Shown: piece after piece, positions 7,200 to 12,970 of the stretch
Layout: the number at the start of each line of letters is the position of its first letter
Position numbering within the stretch: the first letter of the stretch is position 1
Assembly (NCBI GenBank): GCA_036508635.1
Contig: DATCGY010000263.1
Span: 1-12,970, forward strand
DNA from: FEN-727 sp036508635
GTDB lineage: Bacteria; Actinomycetota; Geothermincolia; Fen-727; Anoxymicrobiaceae
Direction of reading: 5' to 3'
Length of the DNA stretch: 12,970 bases
Notes under the pieces: generated by a model
What the model was told of the DNA's origin: nothing
What the model saw: the letters and a program-made list of their open reading frames with translations, nothing else
The model's database searches: none
Made by a program: the position numbers and the translations under genes

Positions 7200-8252
7200 A
7201 TGTCGAAAAGGACAGTCGCGAAGCTGAACGGCCTGGTAGAGGAGTTCCTGCTCGAGCGCGGTGCCGTAAGTGTCGGCGTCGCGACCCTCGCGACCCTGGC
7301 CGGCGGACCCCCCAGCACCGACCTGGAGTATTGCCTGGAGGGCGGCCGCTCGGCCATCAGTTTCGCCCTTCCCCTTAACCGTGACCATATCCGCGCCTAT
7401 CTCGCCAAGGAGGACCGCCTCGCTCATGAAAGAGACAACATAGACACCAACCTTCGCGCCACCGACATCTCCTGGGAGCTGGCCGAGATGCTCAAGAAGG
7501 AAGGTCACATTTCCAAGGGCACCAAGGCCAACCTTAAATACCGCCAGGAGATGAAGGACTGGGAGCTTTTCCTGCCTCCGGACATCAGCCATCGCTACGT
7601 GGCCGCCCGATCCGGTGTCGGTTCCTTTGGATGGTCCGGGAACGTTGGCGTCGAGGGCTACGGAACCGCCGTCATCCTCGACACGACCGTAACCGCCGCC
7701 GAGCTCGAACCCACCGAGCCGGTCCCACCAGGTGAAGGGTTCTGCGACATGTGCAAGCTGTGCACATCGGTCTGCGCTTCGGGCATGTTCGACAAGAAGA
7801 AAGAGACATCGGTGACCATCGGGGGTGTCACCTTTTCTTTCTCTGCCCGAAACAACTATCTCCTCTGCGATTTTTGCTGCGGCGGGTTCACCGGCCTGGC
7901 GAAATCCGGAAAATGGTCCACCTGGTCTCCCGGTCGTATCCCCTTTCCCGACGACTACGGAGAACTGTTCAAGGAGTTCGTGAGGGCCTTTGATCTGTAC
8001 AACCGGAGGCCGCCCATGCCCGGCGGCATCCCGCACCCGGCCTTGAAGGGCTACAGGCAGCACCTGACCTGTGGCAACTGCCAGATAACCTGCTGGGGGA
8101 ACAAAGAGGATACCAGGGAGAACGTGAAGCTCCTGCACGGCTCGGGCTGTGTGCTGCAACGGCCGGATGGCGAGCTCTATGCCCTTCCGCCGGAAGAGGC
8201 AGGGGCCGCCTTCGAGAAGATGGAACCAGAACGCAGGGCGCTGTACTGCTGA
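7200..8252 (+). CDS. QueG/reductive-dehalogenase-like double-cluster 4Fe-4S protein (paralogue B)
   Basis: This 350-aa product is a diverged paralogue of the gene just upstream. Shared landmarks are GRSAISFALPLN (49-60), FGWSGN followed by GYGTAVILDTTVT (143-165), C182-x2-C185-x2-C188-x3-C192, an LCDFCC set (C223, C226, C227), the WSTW motif (239-242), and C291-x2-C294-x3-C298. It lacks about 100 residues present in paralogue A, mostly between WSTW and the second cluster and at the C terminus. It ends in an unusual terminal cysteine (C350). Tandem arrangement and unequal length suggest duplication followed by specialisation, perhaps as a heterodimer. GAGGGGG (7184-7190) lies 9 bases before the ATG, and the gap from the preceding gene is 35 bp. 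Substrate unknown; cobalamin binding is possible by analogy only. Confidence 0.8.
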   Translation: MSKRTVAKLNGLVEEFLLERGAVSVGVATLATLAGGPPSTDLEYCLEGGRSAISFALPLNRDHIRAYLAKEDRLAHERDNIDTNLRATDISWELAEMLKKEGHISKGTKANLKYRQEMKDWELFLPPDISHRYVAARSGVGSFGWSGNVGVEGYGTAVILDTTVTAAELEPTEPVPPGEGFCDMCKLCTSVCASGMFDKKKETSVTIGGVTFSFSARNNYLLCDFCCGGFTGLAKSGKWSTWSPGRIPFPDDYGELFKEFVRAFDLYNRRPPMPGGIPHPALKGYRQHLTCGNCQITCWGNKEDTRENVKLLHGSGCVLQRPDGELYALPPEEAGAAFEKMEPERRALYC

Positions 8253-8541
8253 AGCGGCGGCTACCCGGTCAAGCCCCCCGAGGTCCCAGGATCTGGAGGT
8301 ATCTTACGAATTTTTCGGTCACACGAAATCTCAGGACCGGGGTACGGGTTCAAATCTTGGAGCTACGAGCACCTTGAGGGAGTTCGGTCTGAGGCAGTTT
8401 GGGGCCTCGGGGGACACATCGACCACAAGTCTGTCGCCTTCAAGGTGTCAGTAAATCGAACTGATGTATCTCAAGGCCGGTGGCACTAGAATGGATTAGA
8501 GTCGTTTCTCGAGACTCCGAGATGGCGATCTGGAGTCAGCA
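8253..8541 (+). other. Structured intergenic region upstream of the glycyl radical enzyme
   Basis: This 289-bp gap is the only long one within the plus-strand cluster. CCCCCGAGGTCCCA (8275-8288) pairs with TGGGGCCTCGGGGG (8400-8413) over 14 bases with one G-U. CACCTTGA (8370-8377) pairs with TCAAGGTG (8440-8447), so the second helix would cross the first as a pseudoknot or compete with it. A short hairpin TTTCG/CGAAA lies near 8314-8329. I see no clear promoter, no T-tract terminator and no match to a riboswitch class I can recognise. It may be a regulatory leader or a processing site that sets the level of the downstream gene. Confidence 0.5.
8515..8535 (+). promoter_or_regulatory. Hairpin enclosing the ribosome binding site of the glycyl radical enzyme
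   Basis: CTCC (8515-8518) and AGAT (8520-8523) pair with ATCT (8528-8531) and GGAG (8532-8535), with one bulged G and a 4-base loop. GGAG is the only Shine-Dalgarno match before the ATG at 8542 (6-base spacing), so the fold would hide it. An overlapping alternative hairpin GAGTC (8499-8503)/GACTC (8513-8517) would free it. Confidence 0.45.
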
Positions 8542-11070
8542 ATGAAGAAGAATACTACCGCGTCACTGCGGGCGCTCAAGATGAAGGAGCGTCTCCTTTC
8601 GAGCCCTTACGAGGTCGATATAGAGCGACCGCGCTACTACACACGAGCCTGGCGGCAGATGGAGCAGGCAACCCCGTGTGTGCGAGCGGCTTTCGCGCTT
8701 TCAGAAACCCTTCGACAGATGACCATCAGGATCGACGATGACGAGCTCCTCGCAGGCGTGAAGACATCCAAGAGGCTATCGCCCGTGCTCGACATGGAGC
8801 GCGGCGGAAACTACGACTTCTCGTTCCTGAGGAAACAAAGGAAAGACGCCCGGGCGCCAAAGCCGTACTCGATCTCTGATGGAGAGCTGCAAGAGCTGGA
8901 GTACGAGATCTTCCCTTACTGGAGGGGCCGGAGCGTGCGCGACCGGAAGCTGGCCCTCTGGGAGCACGAGGGTGCCTACGGCGGTCCGCCGAAGTATGGG
9001 CCAAGGTCGGTCAGCCGCATCGTCAAGGGACACGGCGGTGTTAGAAAGGCGCTGAAGACCACTCACTACGCCATCGAGGGAGACCTCAAAGGCGCCTACG
9101 ACATGAGGCACGTGGCGGCGACGACCCAGGACCTCCTGCCCGACTTCGCTTTGCTGGTGCTCGACATGCAGGGGCACACCGTTCCGGGCTACAAGCGCGT
9201 CTTCGAGCTGGGTTTCCACGGGATATGGGCAAAGGCGTATGCAACCCTCAGCGGTCTGAACGAGGGTGAGGCCGACTACCCACAGAAAAAGGATTTCTAC
9301 GAGTCTGTCGTCATCGCGGCAAAGGCGGTATGCGACCACTCGAACAGGTACGCGGAGCTGGCTGAACAGATGGCCGGGAGCACGCAAGGCCCAAGGAAGC
9401 AGGAACTTCTGGATATCGCAGAGCGGTGCAGGCGGGTCCCGGCGAACCCCCCAGATACCTTCATGGAGGCCATGCAGTCGCTGTGGATGATGCAGGTGGT
9501 TCTCTCCATCAGCTACGGGGTCCCTGACGTTCTATCTCCTGGCCGCGTCGACCAGTACCTGTACCCCTTCTACAAGGCGGACATCGAGTCGGGACGAATC
9601 ACGCGCGAGCAGGCCCTAGCCGTGATCGAGGAGTATTTCGTCAAGATAGCGAACGTCCTACTGCCGCCCTTGCCGACGGCGAACAACAACGGCCAGGGGC
9701 TTGCCGGCTCCAACAATCTGACCCTGGGAGGGGTCGACCGCGAGGGTGCGGACGCCACCAACGAGGTCTCCCACCTCTTCCTCGAAGCGCTCGAAGACAT
9801 CAAGGCGCTTTCAAACAACCTGAGCGTGAGGATCTCGCGCAAGACTCCGCAGCAATTCCTTACAAGGGCGATGGAGACGCACCGCCGGGGCGCAGGGGTC
9901 GCTTTCTACAACGACGAGGTGATAGTCGAGCAGTTGCAGGAAGACGGCTACTCGCTCGCCGACGCGCGCGACTACTCGATAGTCGGCTGCGTGGAGCCGA
10001 CCTCCACCGGGAATAACTTCTCCTACACGGCGGGCAACGGGATCATGCTGACCAGCGTGCTGGAGCAGGCGCTCAACGAGGGTTGCACTCTCATGACGGG
10101 ATGGAAAAGGGTCGGGGCACCCACTCCACCGGCATCTACCTTCCGGACGTTCGAAGACGTGAAGGCCGCGTTTGTCCGGCAGCTCTCCTTCAACGTGGCG
10201 AAGCTGGTGCGCCTTGCCGAGCTCAAGGACCGGGCACACGCCGAGACGGTGCCCCAGCCCCTGCTGTCTTCCACCATCGAAGGTTGCCTTGAGAGCGGAA
10301 AGGACATGACACAGGGAGGCGCCCGTTACAACCACGGGCATGTCAACGGCCAGGCCCTGGCGACTGTAGCGAATTCACTCGTGGCGATACGCTGGGCGGT
10401 GTTCGAGCAGCGGCTGCTTACCATGGAAGAGCTGGTGGGCCTGCTTGGACGCGACTTCAAGGGCTCGGAGGACATCAGGCAGGCGCTGCTTTACAAGGCG
10501 CCCAAATACGGAAACGACAATGAGAATGCCGACGAGATGGCTGCCTGGGTAGCTGAGGTGTTCTGCCGAGAGGTCAGAAAGCATTCCTGCTGGCGGGGTG
10601 GCAGCTACCGCCCCAGCCTTTTCTCGTCAGGGACTCAGACGATTGAGGGATTCGCCTGCGGCGCCAGTGCCGACGGGCGAGTTGCCGGCGAAGCCGTTTC
10701 CAACGGCATCTCACCCACGAATGGTACGGAAAAGAACGGCACCACCGCCGCCCTGAGGTCGGCCGCTTATGCGGGAAAGGCCCTCCTGACCGACGGAACG
10801 GCACTCAACATGCGCCTGTCTCCAGTGACTCTCGACACGGATGAGAATGTGGAGAAAATGGCCGCGCTCATCAGAGCCTATTTCGATCTCGGGGGCAGGC
10901 ACGTTCAGTTCACGCCGTTCGACACCGCCACCCTGAAGGACGCCCAGGCACACCCCGAGAAATACCCGGACCTGGTGGTCAAGGTCTCCGGCTACTCCGC
11001 CCACTTCATCGACCTGCCCAGGCAGATCCAGGACGATGTCATCGCCCGCACCGAGTTCTCCGATGCTTAG
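8542..11070 (+). CDS. Glycyl radical enzyme, dehydratase/lyase type, substrate unknown
   Basis: This 842-aa protein has the pyruvate formate-lyase-like barrel followed by a C-terminal glycine-radical domain. The active-site loop reads YSIVGCVEP, giving thiyl Cys483 and Glu485. The Cys-x-Glu pair is typical of glycerol/propanediol dehydratases, choline TMA-lyase and hydroxyproline dehydratase, not of pyruvate formate-lyase (Cys-Cys) or benzylsuccinate synthase. The radical loop is VVKVSGYSAHF with Gly817; the residue usually Arg in the RVxGY signature is Lys814. Length is close to choline TMA-lyase (about 850). LTLGGVDREGADATNEVS (near 395-412) is another family landmark. The sequence after the active-site Cys (TSTGNNFSYTAGNG) matches no substrate class I know. 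A radical-SAM activase is needed to form the glycyl radical, but none is in this window. The enzyme is oxygen-sensitive by family and cytoplasmic. It follows the Fe-S genes after a structured 289-bp gap. Confidence 0.93.
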   Translation: MKKNTTASLRALKMKERLLSSPYEVDIERPRYYTRAWRQMEQATPCVRAAFALSETLRQMTIRIDDDELLAGVKTSKRLSPVLDMERGGNYDFSFLRKQRKDARAPKPYSISDGELQELEYEIFPYWRGRSVRDRKLALWEHEGAYGGPPKYGPRSVSRIVKGHGGVRKALKTTHYAIEGDLKGAYDMRHVAATTQDLLPDFALLVLDMQGHTVPGYKRVFELGFHGIWAKAYATLSGLNEGEADYPQKKDFYESVVIAAKAVCDHSNRYAELAEQMAGSTQGPRKQELLDIAERCRRVPANPPDTFMEAMQSLWMMQVVLSISYGVPDVLSPGRVDQYLYPFYKADIESGRITREQALAVIEEYFVKIANVLLPPLPTANNNGQGLAGSNNLTLGGVDREGADATNEVSHLFLEALEDIKALSNNLSVRISRKTPQQFLTRAMETHRRGAGVAFYNDEVIVEQLQEDGYSLADARDYSIVGCVEPTSTGNNFSYTAGNGIMLTSVLEQALNEGCTLMTGWKRVGAPTPPASTFRTFEDVKAAFVRQLSFNVAKLVRLAELKDRAHAETVPQPLLSSTIEGCLESGKDMTQGGARYNHGHVNGQALATVANSLVAIRWAVFEQRLLTMEELVGLLGRDFKGSEDIRQALLYKAPKYGNDNENADEMAAWVAEVFCREVRKHSCWRGGSYRPSLFSSGTQTIEGFACGASADGRVAGEAVSNGISPTNGTEKNGTTAALRSAAYAGKALLTDGTALNMRLSPVTLDTDENVEKMAALIRAYFDLGGRHVQFTPFDTATLKDAQAHPEKYPDLVVKVSGYSAHFIDLPRQIQDDVIARTEFSDA

Positions 11071-11081
11071 GCGCGGCTGAA

Positions 11082-11858
11082 TTGGGGACGGTGGCGGTCC
11101 AGGACTCCAGGCCAATAAAAATACAGATGCTTCTTACTGATGCCTGGAGGATCTGCTGGAAAAACCCTCGTGACTATTTCGGAATGGCGGCAATAATATC
11201 CCTCGCACCGTTGGCACTGGGACTTCTCAGCATGGCGAGAGATTCAAAAGACTTGATGAGCCCGCGCAACTTGTTTCCTGGCCTCTTGCAGCTGGTGTTG
11301 ATAATCGTCACGGTTCTCTACATCATCTACATGTTAGGTGCTTACACTCTGCTCGCAGCAGGTTCTCTAAGCGGACATCCTATGAGATGGACCGCCGCGA
11401 TTTCGTGGCTGCGTGAGAGGGAGATGTTCTCAGGCGTCCTTCTTGTCGTTGTCCTGCAGGCGCTAACAGTCCTGGGCGGTTTGCTGCTCCTGGTTGTACC
11501 TGGCATCATCTTCGCGGTCCTTTTCATGCTTGTGATTCCGGCTAGGGTTCTTGGAGATCATAGCAGTCGGCGGGCGCTTTCCGAGAGCGCGCGGATTGTG
11601 CGACCGGTTCTGTTCCGCGGGGCCTTATCATTTGCCGGGCTCCTGTTCATACCGTGGGCCATCCTGCTTATCGTGCAGGTGATATTCGGCGTTATCTATG
11701 GAGCAGCATCGACAACACCGGTAAGGGTCCTGCCGCCTGCTTTGTTTACCTACCTGGTGACAGTCCTTTGGGTGCCGATAGATGGAGTCGCTCATGCGCT
11801 CCTGTATATCGAGAGGTCGGGCGGGCTTTCGGCCCAGCGACCTGATATCTTTCTCTGA
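11082..11858 (+). CDS. Multi-pass membrane protein (YciC/DUF7847-like), function unknown
   Basis: The product of up to 258 aa has about five or six hydrophobic segments. They lie near residues 35-51, 67-92, 115-133, 136-153, 178-208 and 217-235. It resembles glycerophosphodiester-phosphodiesterase-membrane-domain/YciC-type proteins: an N-terminal DAWRICWKNPRDYFGM, a VVPGIIFAVLFMLVIPARVLG segment, then RRALSESARIVR. Such proteins are membrane-embedded with no agreed function. The start is uncertain. TTG at 11082 is the longest, GTG at 11091 and ATG at 11127 (MLLTDAWR) are alternatives, and none has a good ribosome site. It begins only 11 bp after the glycyl radical enzyme stop, so it may be read from that transcript, though nothing in its sequence ties it to that pathway. 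It converges on the heliorhodopsin-side genes. Confidence 0.75.
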   Translation: MGTVAVQDSRPIKIQMLLTDAWRICWKNPRDYFGMAAIISLAPLALGLLSMARDSKDLMSPRNLFPGLLQLVLIIVTVLYIIYMLGAYTLLAAGSLSGHPMRWTAAISWLREREMFSGVLLVVVLQALTVLGGLLLLVVPGIIFAVLFMLVIPARVLGDHSSRRALSESARIVRPVLFRGALSFAGLLFIPWAILLIVQVIFGVIYGAASTTPVRVLPPALFTYLVTVLWVPIDGVAHALLYIERSGGLSAQRPDIFL

Positions 11859-11882
11859 CTTTCCGACCCACCCATGATACAG

Positions 11883-11909
11883 AAAAGCCACTCTCACGGC
11901 CGGAGTGGC
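11883..11909 (-). terminator. Rho-independent terminator for the minus-strand genes
   Basis: On the minus strand GCCACTC (11903-11909) and GAGTGGC (11887-11893) form a 7-bp stem with a 9-base loop, followed directly by TTTTCT. It lies 47 bp past the stop of the 57-aa gene. On the plus strand the hairpin is preceded by AAAA but followed by no T-run, so it would act mainly on minus-strand transcripts. Confidence 0.65.
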
Positions 11910-11926
11910 ATGACGGTAAGGATCGG

Positions 11927-11942
11927 GGTCACGACCGTGACC
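11927..11942. repeat. 16-bp inverted repeat
   Basis: GGTCACG (11927-11933) and CGTGACC (11936-11942) are perfect inverted repeats separated by two bases. It lies between the 57-aa gene and the terminator. It could be an operator-like dyad or an additional RNA hairpin; no partner gene indicates which. Confidence 0.45.
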
Positions 11943-11955
11943 GGTTCGCGATCGC

Positions 11956-12129
11956 TCACCTGAAAGCGGAGAAGGCCGCCGTCGTCACGCCGACAGCAAT
12001 GACGGCGATGCCCGCTGGCGTTGAGACAAAGGCGAAGAGCAGAACCCCGCCGATGCATGCCAGCAGTCCGATTACGCTCAACCAGTTGAAGAGGAAAGAA
12101 CCGCGGGCACCTTGAGTCTCTTCTTTCAT
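11956..12129 (-). CDS. Small two-helix membrane protein (57 aa)
   Basis: An open frame from ATG (12127-12129) to TGA (11956-11958) encodes 57 residues. A short charged head (MKEETQGARG) is followed by two hydrophobic segments, about residues 12-35 (LFNWLSVIGLLACIGGVLLF) and 40-55 (GIAVIAVGVTTAAFSA). The Ser-Thr-Pro between them looks like a turn. The composition is that of a genuine membrane protein rather than a random frame. It lies on the heliorhodopsin strand, 140 bp downstream of its stop, with a candidate promoter at 12186-12214 and a terminator at 11883-11909. The ribosome site is weak (GGTGG). I do not recognise a family; a partner role for the rhodopsin is speculative. Confidence 0.65.
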   Translation of the reverse strand: MKEETQGARGSFLFNWLSVIGLLACIGGVLLFAFVSTPAGIAVIAVGVTTAAFSAFR

Positions 12130-12185
12130 CTACGCCACCAGATGCTTCGAGGGTCAACATTTCTCAGACCATGGGTTGTTCTCTG

Positions 12186-12214
12186 CATATAATCCCCTCG
12201 TTAAGAGCTATCAA
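12186..12214 (-). promoter_or_regulatory. Candidate promoter for the 57-aa membrane protein
   Basis: On the minus strand TTGATA (12209-12214, 5/6 to the -35 consensus) and TATATG (12186-12191, 4/6 to the -10) are 17 bases apart. They are about 57 bases upstream of the ATG at 12129, in an AT-richer stretch than its surroundings. Confidence 0.45.
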
Positions 12215-12269
12215 CAGATTTTTCTAGAGCTGACATCCACTCCTTCCGGCCCCGCAACTCGAGTACAGG

Positions 12270-12970
12270 CTACCGCAGCGTGCCGAAGAATACCTGCCAG
12301 GCAAGCAGCGACTTCGCGGCCAGGCTCAGGATGATATAGACCTTCTCCCCGAATAGGTAGTCCTTCCAGGGGCCGACCTTCTTGTACTGCAGGACCATGT
12401 TGACAGCGAAGATGTTGAAGAAGATGAACAGCGAGAACATTATGCCGTAGACGAAGCCGGGCATCTTGCTGGTGGGGTCGGAAGCGGCCGATATGAAGTA
12501 AAGCCAGATGATCACCCACGGGACGACCCCGGCTATACAGCCGAAGTAGAACGCGGTCCAATTGGTCTTCTCGGTGGTCTGGTTGTGAAGCTCCATCATC
12601 CAGCCGAACAGTATCATCATTGCGTTCATGAAGAAGAGGAGGATTAGCGTGGACAGGTCGTAGATGCCGGAAAGCATCGCGATGACGACTATCATGATCG
12701 AGGCCGTGATGGAGTATTCGATCCAGCGACCGTAGTTGGCACCTTTGAGCAGGTTCCTCTTGTACCAGTTGTTTATCCCCGGCGTCGCCATCAGCAGTAA
12801 GGCTACCCCGCTCAGCAGCAGGAACAGCGCGACCATGGGGCCGAGCCTGAGGCTTCCAGCCTGACGGTGAACAGGTATAGGGAACGCTCTTCCCGTGCCC
12901 TGGCCGAGATACTCGGTTGTCACCGGCGCGGCGTACTTGTTGCTCAGGAAGAACATGAGAATGCCCTGGA
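12270..12970 (-). CDS. Heliorhodopsin, 5'-partial
   Basis: This is a retinal-binding seven-helix membrane protein of the heliorhodopsin family, light-sensing rather than pumping in characterised members and inverted in the membrane relative to type-1 rhodopsins. Hallmarks are RWIEYSITASIMIVVIAM with the counterion Glu (codon 12717-12719), MMILFGWMMELHNQ, FGCIAGVVPWVI, PGFVYGIMFSLFIFFNIFA, and LSLAAKSLLAWQVFFGTLR with the Schiff-base Lys (codon 12312-12314). The ATG at 12954-12956 is not the start: the frame stays open to the window edge and the residues before it (QGIL) align with helix 1 of the type protein 48C12. About 20-25 N-terminal residues are therefore missing beyond 12970. Aligning without gaps from memory of 48C12, the helix-2 histidine (H80) is Leu here (codon 12798-12800). 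The usual family length is about 250-270 aa. Confidence 0.93.
   Translation of the reverse strand, partial: QGILMFFLSNKYAAPVTTEYLGQGTGRAFPIPVHRQAGSLRLGPMVALFLLLSGVALLLMATPGINNWYKRNLLKGANYGRWIEYSITASIMIVVIAMLSGIYDLSTLILLFFMNAMMILFGWMMELHNQTTEKTNWTAFYFGCIAGVVPWVIIWLYFISAASDPTSKMPGFVYGIMFSLFIFFNIFAVNMVLQYKKVGPWKDYLFGEKVYIILSLAAKSLLAWQVFFGTLR

Noticed and set aside
7053..8159. A 368-codon open frame on the minus strand opposite the second QueG-like gene
   Set aside because: It lies entirely antisense to a strongly supported Fe-S protein. Its composition has no domain pattern, and long antisense frames are common in GC-rich genes.
8341..8372. GGGTTCAAATC in the intergenic leader as part of a tRNA
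   Set aside because: The flanking bases cannot form a T stem, acceptor or anticodon arm.
11894..12160. An 88-codon minus-strand frame over the same region as the 57-aa gene
   Set aside because: The residues are Arg/Cys/His-rich and random-looking, while the alternative frame (11956-12129) gives a clean two-helix membrane protein.

Overview
This is a GC-rich bacterial window whose content points to an anaerobic, probably single-membrane (monoderm) organism. It holds a glycyl radical enzyme, several multi-cluster Fe-S proteins and a heliorhodopsin. Heliorhodopsins are known mainly from Actinobacteria, Chloroflexi and archaea and are largely absent from diderms. Together with the high GC and GTG/TTG starts, this makes an uncultured anaerobic actinobacterium or chloroflexote a reasonable guess. 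It is an inference; no marker gene is present.

Left region, 1-1003: about 1 kb without a convincing protein gene. It carries two strong hairpins (120-197 and 281-327). It also carries two back-to-back 3'-terminal tRNA fragments, one tRNA-Ser(TGA)-like (609-669) and one tRNA-Leu-like (about 799-855). This looks like scar tissue from integrating elements.

Minus-strand group, 1004-3646: a TetR-family regulator, then a metallo-beta-lactamase-fold protein that stops after only half a domain, then a two-domain flavodoxin-fold Fe-S flavoprotein of visibly lower GC. TetR is divergent from the plus-strand genes. The 178-bp gap between them contains a perfect 16-bp palindrome placed to block promoters in both directions.

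Plus-strand group, 3825-8252 (probably extending through 11070): a DUF169 protein, a winged-helix/dicluster ferredoxin with unusual extra Cys clusters, two tandem paralogues of the QueG/reductive-dehalogenase-like ferredoxin fold, and, after a 289-bp structured gap, an 842-aa glycyl radical enzyme with a dehydratase-type Cys-x-Glu active site. A plausible reading is a TetR-controlled anaerobic pathway. In it the glycyl radical enzyme would cleave or dehydrate a small molecule and the Fe-S/DUF169 proteins would move electrons or do corrinoid-type chemistry. The substrate is unknown and no radical-SAM activase is present in the window.

Right region, 11082-12970: a multi-pass membrane protein on the plus strand converges on a minus-strand pair. 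The pair is a 5'-truncated heliorhodopsin running off the right edge, followed by a 57-aa two-helix membrane protein with its own candidate promoter and a Rho-independent terminator. The heliorhodopsin keeps the Schiff-base lysine and the glutamate counterion but has Leu where the type protein has a TM2 histidine.
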